The notes below the pieces were generated by a model that ran no database searches, was not told the origin of the DNA, and saw nothing but the letters and a program-made list of their open reading frames with translations. DNA of 16,338 nt from MedAcidi-G1 sp002294285 (GTDB taxonomy: Bacteria; Actinomycetota; Acidimicrobiia; Acidimicrobiales; MedAcidi-G1): NCBI GenBank assembly GCA_963999645.1, contig CAXEUY010000023.1:1-16338 (forward strand). The letters are read 5' to 3'. Positions 7,466 through 15,532 of this stretch are shown one piece after another; positions within the stretch are counted from its first letter, which is position 1; every line of letters starts with the position of its first letter. Made by a program: the position numbers and the translations under genes.

Positions 7466-9118
7466 ATGAAACGGAAACTTCTAGCCCCCTCACTGGAAAC
7501 ACATTTGGATGTCCGCAGTGAGCAGTTTCATAAAAACCGTTCTGACATGCTCGAACAACTTGAAGAGCTTGAAGAGCTTTTAGATGAAGCAGAAGCTGGA
7601 GGCGGACCTGAAACAACAAAAAGGCACAGATCAAAAGGAAAGATGCCGATTCGTGAACGTATCGCAAACGTTCTCGACCCTGACAGTCCTTTTCTTGAAA
7701 TTAGTCCGTTAGCGGCAGCTGATTCAGATTACACAACAGGAGGTGGATTTGTAGTTGGTGTTGGTGTAATAGCTGACACCGAATGTGTGATCCTTGGAAA
7801 CGACCCGACAGTCCAAGCTGGCGCAATGACTCCTTATGTCGTTAAAAAGTGGATGCGCGCTTTAGAAATTGCTCGAGATAACCATATGCCGTATGTGAGT
7901 TTCGTCGAATCAGCAGGAGCTGACCTAAACATCCCAACTGGTGGTGGTGACAAGTCAAATAGTCGCCGAGCTCAAGTCAGTCACTTTGCCGAGTCAGGAC
8001 GTTTTTTCTACGAAATGATTGAACTGTCAAAAATGGGAATCCCTACAATCTGTGTGGTCTTTGGAACTGCAACTGCAGGTGGTGCGTATCAGCCTGGAGT
8101 TTCTGATTACAACATTTTCATTCGAGAACAGTCAAAGGTTGCATTAGGAGGTCCACCTCTTGTAAAGATGGCAACTGGTGAGGAATCTAGTGACGAAGAA
8201 ATAGGGGGCGCTCAGCTTCATGCTGAAAAGTCAGGTCTTGCCGACTATTTAGCAGAAGATGAAATGGATGCTCTGAGACTCTGCAGAGAAGTTATTTCAC
8301 ATCTGGATTGGAAAAAACCAGACCCAGAGCCAAGTTATTTCTCCGAAGAACCGGTTCATGACCCTGAGGAACTGTTGGGAATAATCGACAGGGACTTAAG
8401 ACAACCAGTAGACATTCGTGAAGTGGTTTCGAGAATTGTTGATGCTTCCCGATTCGAGGAGTTTAAACCCCTTTATGGCCCGGCGATGGTGTGCGGTTGG
8501 TCAACAATAGACGGTTATCCAATCGGAATACTAGGAAACAATGGCGTCATATTTCCCGAAGAAGCTGAAAAAGCAGCGCATTTCATTCAATTGTGTAACA
8601 GGCAAAATACTCCCCTGCTGTTCCTGCATAATGTTCCAGGATTCATAGTGGGAAGCGACTTTGAAAAAGCAGGGATCATAAAAAAAGGCTCCCAACTTAT
8701 AAATGCTATTTCCAACTCAACTGTCCCTCACATCGCAGTAATAGTCGGAAAATCAATGGGCGCTGGAAATTATGGCATGTCTGGACGAGCATATGGGAAT
8801 AGGTTCACTTTTCTTTGGCCTACAGCGAAAATCGCCGTTATGGGGCCGAAACAAATAGCTGGAGTCATGTCCATAGTCCGCAAAGGAAGAGCTGAACGCA
8901 AGGGGGAAGAATTTGACGAGGAAGCAGACGCTGCAATAGTGCAGAAAGTTGAAGAAATACAAGAACGTGGATCTTTAGCGCTGGTGGCGACCGGAGCTGT
9001 AAGTGACGATGGGATAATAGATCCGAGAGACACACGCACCGTGATCAGTATCTGCTTGTCAACTTTCCGAAATAAACCAATCGAAGGTTCACAAAAATAC
9101 GGAGTCTTCAGACTATGA
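7466..9118 (+). CDS. Acyl-CoA carboxylase, carboxyltransferase (beta) subunit, methylcrotonyl/geranyl-CoA type
   Basis: A 550-residue carboxyltransferase with two crotonase-like halves. It transfers CO2 from carboxybiotin to an acyl-CoA. The N-terminal half has GTATAGGAYQPGVSDY from G200 and GGPPLVKMATGE at 228-239, which resemble the methylcrotonyl/geranyl-CoA carboxylase branch and not the propionyl-CoA branch. The C-terminal half has NVPGFIVG and GKSMGAGNYGMSGRAYG (from G428), holding the oxyanion-hole glycines, and ends near DDGIIDPRDTR. AAGG lies upstream of the ATG at normal spacing. The stop overlaps the start of the alpha-subunit gene (ATGA), consistent with stoichiometric coupled synthesis. 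The GGAYQPG variant of the usual GGAYVPA stretch differs in the active-site region and may reflect substrate. Exact acyl-CoA is undetermined. Confidence 0.93.
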   Translation: MKRKLLAPSLETHLDVRSEQFHKNRSDMLEQLEELEELLDEAEAGGGPETTKRHRSKGKMPIRERIANVLDPDSPFLEISPLAAADSDYTTGGGFVVGVGVIADTECVILGNDPTVQAGAMTPYVVKKWMRALEIARDNHMPYVSFVESAGADLNIPTGGGDKSNSRRAQVSHFAESGRFFYEMIELSKMGIPTICVVFGTATAGGAYQPGVSDYNIFIREQSKVALGGPPLVKMATGEESSDEEIGGAQLHAEKSGLADYLAEDEMDALRLCREVISHLDWKKPDPEPSYFSEEPVHDPEELLGIIDRDLRQPVDIREVVSRIVDASRFEEFKPLYGPAMVCGWSTIDGYPIGILGNNGVIFPEEAEKAAHFIQLCNRQNTPLLFLHNVPGFIVGSDFEKAGIIKKGSQLINAISNSTVPHIAVIVGKSMGAGNYGMSGRAYGNRFTFLWPTAKIAVMGPKQIAGVMSIVRKGRAERKGEEFDEEADAAIVQKVEEIQERGSLALVATGAVSDDGIIDPRDTRTVISICLSTFRNKPIEGSQKYGVFRL

Positions 9119-11067
9119 CGATCAACACACTTTTAGTCGCTAACAGAGGAGAGATAGCTAGACGCATTTTTAGAACTGCAAAGTCGATGGGTATTATTTG
9201 CATCGCTGTATACACCGATGCCGACAGCAATGAACCTTTTGTTAAGGAAGCTGATCGATCAATTCGCCTTCCGACCAACTATCTAGACATCGAGGCTATT
9301 ATTGCCGCTGCTGAAAAAACCCAGTCTGATGCCATTCACCCTGGTTATGGGTTCCTATCTGAAAATGCTTCATTCGCTAGAGCGGTGATTGAAGCAAATA
9401 TCAATTGGGTGGGCCCTTCTCCAGAAGTTATTGAAGCTATGGGAGACAAGATTGAAGCAAAAAAAATTGCCGATAAAGCGAAAGTTCCGACTCTTCCATC
9501 TTCTGATGACCTGAAGGATTTCTCATCTGTCGGTTTCCCTCTGCTAGTTAAAGCTGCTGCAGGTGGCGGAGGCAAAGGGATGCGAATTGTCGAAAATAAA
9601 AATGATCTAAAAGAAGCTATTTCTGCAGCTCAAAGGGAAGCTAAGAACGCTTTTGGAGATGAAAGAGTTTTCCTGGAAAAATACATATCTAAATCCAGAC
9701 ATATAGAAGTTCAAATCCTAGGAGATTCTCACGGAAACCTATTGCATCTGGGTGAAAGAGAGTGCTCAATTCAACGCAGGCATCAAAAAATAATAGAAGA
9801 GTCTCCTTCTTCTGTTATCAATGACGAACAGAGAGTTCTTATAACTGAAGCTGCATTGAGAATGGGAGAAACTCTTGAATACCAGTCAGCTGGAACAGTT
9901 GAATTTCTTTTCGATGATGAAACGGGAGATTTCTTTTTCCTCGAGGTAAATACACGCTTACAAGTAGAGCATCCCGTGACAGAAGCGATTACGGGGATTG
10001 ACCTAGTACGGGAACAATTAAGGATCTCTTCTGGTGAGATAGTGTCATTCACTCAAGAAGGCCTCAAAGTAGAAGGGCATGCTATTGAAGCACGTTTGTA
10101 CGCTGAAGACCCAGTAAATGACTTTCTGCCCGCCACCGGAAGAATTTTGGCTTTCTCTCCCCTAAACGGAAACAATGTACGTTGGGATTCTGGTGTAGAA
10201 AAAGGTTCTTTTGTAGGTGTTGAATATGACCCGATGCTGGCAAAAGTTATTTCACATTCACCCAACCGAACTGAAGCTGCATTGACTCTTGCTAACGCAC
10301 TCGAAAATCTGCATTTGGCCGGAGTGACAACAAATCGTGACTTTCTAACTTCGGTTCTTCGACACGACAGATTTCTGAAGGGAGACACAACTACTGATTT
10401 CATAGAAGAAAACTCACCCGAACCAAAGCTTCAATTAACAGAAAATGAACTTGAGAACGCAGCAATTACAGCTGCTCTGTGGCTTCAAGGTAAAAATCGT
10501 AAAAACTCAATTGTTTTATCGTCTATTCCTAGTGGATGGAGAAATGGCAGACTTCCCGCTCAGGAAATTTCTCTTCTGCATGATGGGGAGAACTTGAATG
10601 TCTCTTATAAGTCACGACGCGATGCTTCCTTTCTTTTTAATGACAAAAAAATCGTAAAACTTCACAAATGGTCAGCAAGGAGCATCGAGGCTGAGATAGA
10701 AGATGAGAGAATAAACTCTTTAATCACTGAAAGCCCAGAAACAATTCATGTCCAAACAACCAAAGGAACAGTTTCTTTTGTGCTTCTGCCCCGTTTCGAA
10801 CCCCCAGGATTTCAAATAGCTGAAGGAAGCCTCGTGGCACCAATGCCGGGAGTCGTTCTCGAAATAAGAGTTTCTCCAGGAGATAGCGTTTCCACTGGTG
10901 ACACACTCTTGGTTCTCGAAGCTATGAAAATGGAGAACCATATAAAAGCCCCCCATGATGGAACAGTTTCAGAAATCCTCGTTTCTGAAAACCAGCAGTT
11001 GGAGAATGGGGTTCCTCTTCTAGTTATAAACCAAACCGATGATAGTGAGAAAAGCAAAAATGACTGA
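9115..11067 (+). CDS. Acyl-CoA carboxylase alpha subunit (biotin carboxylase plus biotin carrier domain)
   Basis: A 650-residue biotin-dependent carboxylase alpha chain. The biotin carboxylase domain starts with LLVANRGEIARRIFRTAK, has the ATP-grasp glycine-rich loop AAAGGGGKGMR (147-157, K154), and the metal/bicarbonate site EVNTRLQVEHPVTE (from E277). A middle region of about residues 455-570 is variable and would be the BT-type domain joining it to the beta subunit. The C-terminal biotin carrier domain contains EAMKMENH with the biotinylated K605. It uses ATP and bicarbonate to carboxylate biotin, and the upstream gene transfers the CO2. The size and single-chain BC-BCCP layout match methylcrotonyl, geranyl and propionyl-CoA carboxylases. 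The overlapping ATGA junctions with the beta gene indicate a dedicated complex. Confidence 0.94.
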   Translation: MTINTLLVANRGEIARRIFRTAKSMGIICIAVYTDADSNEPFVKEADRSIRLPTNYLDIEAIIAAAEKTQSDAIHPGYGFLSENASFARAVIEANINWVGPSPEVIEAMGDKIEAKKIADKAKVPTLPSSDDLKDFSSVGFPLLVKAAAGGGGKGMRIVENKNDLKEAISAAQREAKNAFGDERVFLEKYISKSRHIEVQILGDSHGNLLHLGERECSIQRRHQKIIEESPSSVINDEQRVLITEAALRMGETLEYQSAGTVEFLFDDETGDFFFLEVNTRLQVEHPVTEAITGIDLVREQLRISSGEIVSFTQEGLKVEGHAIEARLYAEDPVNDFLPATGRILAFSPLNGNNVRWDSGVEKGSFVGVEYDPMLAKVISHSPNRTEAALTLANALENLHLAGVTTNRDFLTSVLRHDRFLKGDTTTDFIEENSPEPKLQLTENELENAAITAALWLQGKNRKNSIVLSSIPSGWRNGRLPAQEISLLHDGENLNVSYKSRRDASFLFNDKKIVKLHKWSARSIEAEIEDERINSLITESPETIHVQTTKGTVSFVLLPRFEPPGFQIAEGSLVAPMPGVVLEIRVSPGDSVSTGDTLLVLEAMKMENHIKAPHDGTVSEILVSENQQLENGVPLLVINQTDDSEKSKND

Positions 11068-12817
11068 ACCAATTCGTGTTGCCAATTGCTCCGGTTTCTA
11101 TGGTGATCGTCTTTCCGCTGCTACCGAAATGGTTAACGATGGACCCATTGACGTTTTGACTGGTGACTGGCTAGCCGAACTGACAATGCTCATCTTGGCC
11201 AGAACACAAGCTAAAAGACCAAATGGTGGTTACGCGCGTTCTTTTGTGACTCAAATGGAACAAGTAATGGCTACATGCATGGAAAAAAATATAAAGGTGG
11301 TAAGTAACGCCGGAGGTCTGGATCCGGCTAGTTGTGCTGAAGCAGTTGCTGAAGTCGCAGAAAAAGTTGGACTTAATCCTTCTATTGCCTATATCGAAGG
11401 TGACAATATCTTGTCACGTCTATCTGAGCTAGCGGATTCAGGAATTGACTTTAAACACATGGATACAGGAGAGGAAATAACTGATCTTGAAAGCTATATA
11501 AGCGCAAATGCTTATTTGGGTTGCTGGGGAATAGTTGAAGCGCTCAATAAAGGGGCTGACATTGTCATAACTGGACGTGTAACCGACGCGGCGGTTGTTT
11601 GCGGACCCGCTGCTTGGCATCACAAATGGACAAAAGATGATTGGGACTCCCTTGCTGGTGCGGTGGTTGCCGGACATGTAATTGAATGTGGGACTCAAGC
11701 AACCGGAGGAAACTACTCTTTCTTTACTGAAGTCGACGGCATGAGTCGTACCGGATTTCCTTGGGCAGATATCGCTTCTGATGGTTCTTCTGTAATCGGC
11801 AAACATGATGGAACAGGAGGTGAGGTTTCTATAGGTACTGTCACTTCACAACTTCTCTATGAAATCGGTTCACCCTCCTATCTGGGTCCTGATGTGACAG
11901 CGAGGTTCGACTCGTTGGAGCTAAAGCAGCTATCTTCCGATCGGGTTCAAATCGAAAAAGTTAAAGGTGAGCCACCGCCAGAAGCCTTAAAGGTGTCAAT
12001 GAACAAACTTGGAGGATTCAGGACCGACATGTCTATTGCTTTGACTGGTTTAGACATTGAAGAAAAAGCAGACCTTGTACAGGAAGCATTCTGGAAGGCT
12101 TGTCCGTATGAACCTGCTGATTTTGAATCAGTTAAAACCAGAGTGGTAAGGACCGACAAAGACGACCCTGAGAGCAATGAAGAAGCGGTTGCATTGTGGA
12201 AGATAACGGTGAAAGATTCTGATGAAAGAAAAGTTGGTAGAGCTATCTTCAATTCTGTTAATGAACTGGGTTTAGCGACGATACCTGGCATGTTTGGAGT
12301 GGGTGGTGGAGGCAATGCTAGACCATTTGGAATCCATTGGCCTGCTCTAATTCCAAGTGATCTGGTTCCACAGCATGTGATTTTTCTCGAAGGTGAGAGA
12401 ACTGTAGTCGAATCACATGTTCCGGGAACTTCTTTTGTCTTTGACTCAGTCGATGAAAAAATTGTGAAAACCGATTTTGGTCCTACAAAAAAAGCTCCGC
12501 TAGGACTATTAGTAGGAGCAAGATCAGGAGATAAAACTGGTAATGCCAATCTCGGTGTTTTCGCTCGCTCCGAAGAGGCTTGGATTTGGTTGGACAACTT
12601 TTTAACTACAGACAAACTTCAGGAACTTTTACCTGAGACTGCCGATTTAAAAGTGGACAGGTACCGGCTTCCGAAAATATATTCACTCAACTTTGTGGTA
12701 CATGGGCTTTTAGAAGAGGGGGTTGCCGCTTCCACTCGACAAGACAGTCAAGCTAAGAGTTTCGGAGAATGGCTTCGTGCCAGAGTAGTGGATATCCCCG
12801 AAGGACTCATCGGATAG
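11060..12817 (+). CDS. AtuA-family (DUF1446) protein
   Basis: A 585-residue protein of the acyclic terpene utilisation AtuA family, full length for the group. Recognisable stretches are RVANCSGFYGDRLSAATEMV (6-25), IDVLTGDWLAELTM (30-43), VVSNAGGLDPASCAEAV (80-96), GRVTDAAVV and GVGGGGNARP. AtuA is needed for growth on citronellol/geraniol in Pseudomonas but its biochemical role is not established. I start at the ATG just before the conserved RVANCSGF core. It overlaps the alpha-subunit gene by eight bases. An ATG seven codons upstream is possible but has no visible ribosome site. The C-terminal part (about 470-585) includes LGVFARSEEAWIWLDNFL and YSLNFVVHGLL. Co-location with an MCC/GCC-type carboxylase is the classical AtuA context. 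Confidence 0.88.
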   Translation: MTEPIRVANCSGFYGDRLSAATEMVNDGPIDVLTGDWLAELTMLILARTQAKRPNGGYARSFVTQMEQVMATCMEKNIKVVSNAGGLDPASCAEAVAEVAEKVGLNPSIAYIEGDNILSRLSELADSGIDFKHMDTGEEITDLESYISANAYLGCWGIVEALNKGADIVITGRVTDAAVVCGPAAWHHKWTKDDWDSLAGAVVAGHVIECGTQATGGNYSFFTEVDGMSRTGFPWADIASDGSSVIGKHDGTGGEVSIGTVTSQLLYEIGSPSYLGPDVTARFDSLELKQLSSDRVQIEKVKGEPPPEALKVSMNKLGGFRTDMSIALTGLDIEEKADLVQEAFWKACPYEPADFESVKTRVVRTDKDDPESNEEAVALWKITVKDSDERKVGRAIFNSVNELGLATIPGMFGVGGGGNARPFGIHWPALIPSDLVPQHVIFLEGERTVVESHVPGTSFVFDSVDEKIVKTDFGPTKKAPLGLLVGARSGDKTGNANLGVFARSEEAWIWLDNFLTTDKLQELLPETADLKVDRYRLPKIYSLNFVVHGLLEEGVAASTRQDSQAKSFGEWLRARVVDIPEGLIG

Positions 12818-12819
12818 TC

Positions 12820-14040
12820 ATGGACTTTGATTTTCCCCCAGATGATGATCCTAGACGACTGGAAATAAGAAATTGGATAGAGAAAAACCCTGAACCGACT
12901 GCACAGGATCTAGTCGATGCAGGATATGTTGTGCCTCACTGGCCTGAGCCCTGGGGTGTTTCAGCTGAACCCATGCATCAGTTGATAATAGACGAAGAAC
13001 TGAGAAAGGCTCGGATAAGCCGTCCTGCTAACCCGATAGGAATAGGATGGGCCGGACCAACAATTCTGGCTGCTGGAACTGACGACCAAAAAGAACGTTT
13101 TCTTCCAAGTATTTTAAACGGCGAAGATTTCTGGTGTCAGCTGTTTAGTGAGCCTGATGCGGGTTCTGATCTAGCGAATCTTTCCACTCGAGCTATTCGA
13201 GACGGAGATGAATACGTAATTAATGGTTCTAAAATTTGGTCCAGCGGCGCTCATCTGGCCTCATTCGGAATCTTAATTGCACGTACAAACCCTGATGCGC
13301 CAAAACATCAAGGGATATCTTATTTCATATGCCCAATGGACCTGCCTGGGATTTCAATGGAACCAATAGTCGACATGACTACCGCGCACTCATTCAACCA
13401 AGTCTTTTTTGATGAAGTGAAACTTCCAGTTGAATTTTTAGTAGGAGAAGAAGGTGATGGGTGGAGACTCGCAAGAATGACACTTGCCAATGAGCGTGTT
13501 TCTTTATCTGCCGGAGGGTCACTGTGGGGTGACGGTCCCTCAATGGACACTCTTCTCGATCTGATAAAAGATTCCGGTGGAGAAGATGATCCAGTCATCC
13601 GGCAACAATTGATGAATCTATACTGCGAATCCGAAGTGCTTAGACTCAACAGGTTGAGGACCTTAAGTGCACGGCTAGCCGGGAAGGTCCCCGGCCCTGA
13701 AGCATCAATACAGAAATTGATGGCTGATCACCATGGACAAAATGTGATGGAAACAGCTAAGAACCTCTGTAATGCTTCAGGGATGATCAAAGGATCTGGT
13801 CCTACTGGAAAAATAGACCCTTCTTTAAGCCATGGACCCACTCAAGTGAATGTTGACAAAAAAAACTTTCCTACCACAGACCCCATTTGGCATTTTGGAT
13901 TCCTTTTCTCCCCTGCTCTCACCCTCGGTGGTGGAACTTTTGCGGTGCAGAGAAATATTGTGGCAGAAAGAGTGCTCGGTCTTCCACGTGATATTGACGT
14001 TGAAGAAGGCAAAACATGGACGGAAGCCAGAAAAAAATGA
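12820..14040 (+). CDS. Acyl-CoA dehydrogenase
   Basis: A 406-residue FAD-dependent acyl-CoA dehydrogenase. Signature 1, CQLFSEPDAGSDLANLSTRA, is at 106-125, and the middle beta domain has YVINGSKIWSSGAH (132-145). The C-terminal helix ends QRNIVAERVLGLPRD. The usual catalytic glutamate of the YEGT position is replaced by G371 (LGGGT), whereas a glutamate (E225 in LANERV) is present on the helix that carries the base in isovaleryl-CoA dehydrogenase-type enzymes. It probably introduces the 2,3 double bond ahead of carboxylation. The start ATG lies two bases after the AtuA stop. An upstream ATG would overlap AtuA by 49 bases and adds an unconserved leader. Electrons would go to ETF, which is not encoded here. 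Confidence 0.92.
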   Translation: MDFDFPPDDDPRRLEIRNWIEKNPEPTAQDLVDAGYVVPHWPEPWGVSAEPMHQLIIDEELRKARISRPANPIGIGWAGPTILAAGTDDQKERFLPSILNGEDFWCQLFSEPDAGSDLANLSTRAIRDGDEYVINGSKIWSSGAHLASFGILIARTNPDAPKHQGISYFICPMDLPGISMEPIVDMTTAHSFNQVFFDEVKLPVEFLVGEEGDGWRLARMTLANERVSLSAGGSLWGDGPSMDTLLDLIKDSGGEDDPVIRQQLMNLYCESEVLRLNRLRTLSARLAGKVPGPEASIQKLMADHHGQNVMETAKNLCNASGMIKGSGPTGKIDPSLSHGPTQVNVDKKNFPTTDPIWHFGFLFSPALTLGGGTFAVQRNIVAERVLGLPRDIDVEEGKTWTEARKK

Positions 14041-14708
14041 AAGACACCGTTCTAAAGCAACAACCAAAGAGCATCGACTCTCATTTGAAAGAAATTCGCC
14101 CTCCTGAGATGGTCCTTTCAAAACAAAAAGAAACTGAACTAACTGAAAGACAGCGCAGCCTGCTCTCAGGTTTAGGAAAGCTCTTTAATAAAGGGTTCGC
14201 TAATCTGACAATGGCAGAAATAGCCAAAGAGCTGAACTGCTCTTTAAGGACTCTCTACAGTTTGGCTCCAAGCAAAGAACAACTGGTTCTAATCGTGATT
14301 GAAAGAAACCTCTGGGCAAGAGGGAGGACGGCAATGTCTGCTATATCCCCTAACATGCAACCATTAAAAGCTATTCGCACATATCTACAAGCTGCGAACG
14401 TGGCTGCTGCAAACACTACAGAAGCTTTCGCCCGAGATCTCCAAACAGTTCCATCCGCTCAACAATTAATCGAGGACCATAATTCTTACTTGATATCAAT
14501 CACACACCGATTATTGGATATAGCTGTAGACAATGGTGAGATAGGAGATGTTGACACAGCAGCAATAGCGAGACTGATGGCAGGGATAGGACGTGACTTT
14601 TCCAGACCTGAAGTAATCGGCTCTTTGAGATCATCACCGAAAGAAGCAGCAGATGAGGCTTTAGATGTAATACTCGCAGGGCTAACTTCACAAAGTGAAA
14701 AAATTTAG
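14016..14708 (+). CDS. TetR family transcriptional regulator
   Basis: A 230-residue regulator with an N-terminal helix-turn-helix at about 63-91 (LTMAEIAKELNCSLRTLYSL followed by PSKEQLV, the normal end of the TetR DNA-binding domain). A helical C-terminal ligand domain follows. The first 40 residues are an unusually long polar lead. The ATG at 14016 has AGAAGG six bases upstream and overlaps the dehydrogenase gene by 25 bases. An alternative ATG at 14037 forms an ATGA overlap and would give 223 residues. The choice is uncertain. Being inside the operon, it likely represses it and itself, with an acyl-CoA pathway intermediate as a plausible effector. A 21-bp inverted repeat ahead of the operon is a possible binding site. 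Confidence 0.87.
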   Translation: MDGSQKKMKDTVLKQQPKSIDSHLKEIRPPEMVLSKQKETELTERQRSLLSGLGKLFNKGFANLTMAEIAKELNCSLRTLYSLAPSKEQLVLIVIERNLWARGRTAMSAISPNMQPLKAIRTYLQAANVAAANTTEAFARDLQTVPSAQQLIEDHNSYLISITHRLLDIAVDNGEIGDVDTAAIARLMAGIGRDFSRPEVIGSLRSSPKEAADEALDVILAGLTSQSEKI

Positions 14709-14731
14709 ACAAGGATTATCCAAGGAACAAT

Positions 14732-15532
14732 ATGAACGTAGATGAAACAATTGAGGACCTAATTGCAGAACAAAAGGCTCTAGATAGTGTCGTCTCAAAA
14801 TTAGATGACACGATGTGGAGTACTCCTACCGCAAGCGACAGGTGGGATGTCGCTGATCAAATCGGACACCTGACTTATTTTGATAATGCCGCTGCCTCAG
14901 CTATCACCGACCCGGACGAATTCAGAGCCTCATTTGATGATCTTGTAGCATCTGCAGCAAATGGAAACGAAGCGTCTGATAATTTCACGCTTGGTGTCTA
15001 CCGTTCAATGACACCAGAAGTTCTTTTGAATTCGTGGAGAGAAGGTCGCGAAAATTTAAAAAATGCAGCATTAACTCTCGAAAATGATAGTCGTGTCATC
15101 TGGTATGGACCTTCAATGGGATCAAATTCATTTCTTACAGCAAGACTTATGGAAACCTGGGCACACGGGCAAGACATTATTGATGCTGTAGGAGGTGAAC
15201 GTCCTGACTCTTCAAGACTTCGCCACATCGCTCATCTGGGTGCAATCACTCGTGAATGGTCCTATATAAATCGACGTCTAGAAATACCTGAAGGAGAAGT
15301 CTATATTTCTCTAGCTGGACCGGATGACCAGATTTGGACCTGGGGTCCTTCAGATGCGTCAAATTCCGTAGTGGGAAATGCAAGGGATTTCTGCCTTGTG
15401 GTTACTCAACGTAGACACTTAAACGATACTGAACTTGAAGTAAAAGGGGATGTTGCAAAGGATTGGATGGGATTGGCGCAAGCTTTTGCTGGACCTCCGA
15501 CGGACGGTCCGGCTAGAAGGAGTGAGAAATGA
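14732..15532 (+). CDS. TIGR03084 family putative metal-binding protein (mycothiol-dependent isomerase-like)
   Basis: A 266-residue protein with the DinB/MDMPI fold pattern. The N-terminal helical bundle has DRWDVADQIGHLTYFD with H46, and METWAHGQDIIDAVG with E141 and H145, matching the three metal ligands (His, Glu, His) of mycothiol-dependent maleylpyruvate isomerase. The C-terminal region (from about 165) contains RHIAHLGAITREWSYINR and VISLAGPD-like text ending with DARDFCLVVTQRRH-like residues typical of TIGR03084. The family is known mostly from Actinobacteria and has no assigned reaction. AAGGA is five bases upstream of the ATG, and the stop overlaps the crotonase start by four bases. 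The operon position suggests a step in branched acyl-CoA breakdown, for instance an isomerisation, but this is inference. Confidence 0.85.
   Translation: MNVDETIEDLIAEQKALDSVVSKLDDTMWSTPTASDRWDVADQIGHLTYFDNAAASAITDPDEFRASFDDLVASAANGNEASDNFTLGVYRSMTPEVLLNSWREGRENLKNAALTLENDSRVIWYGPSMGSNSFLTARLMETWAHGQDIIDAVGGERPDSSRLRHIAHLGAITREWSYINRRLEIPEGEVYISLAGPDDQIWTWGPSDASNSVVGNARDFCLVVTQRRHLNDTELEVKGDVAKDWMGLAQAFAGPPTDGPARRSEK

Noticed and set aside
11947..12615. Long antisense open frame (222 codons) opposite the AtuA-family gene
   Set aside because: It lies wholly inside a well-recognised gene, has a Ser/Pro/Thr-rich low-information composition typical of an antisense frame, and shows no domain.
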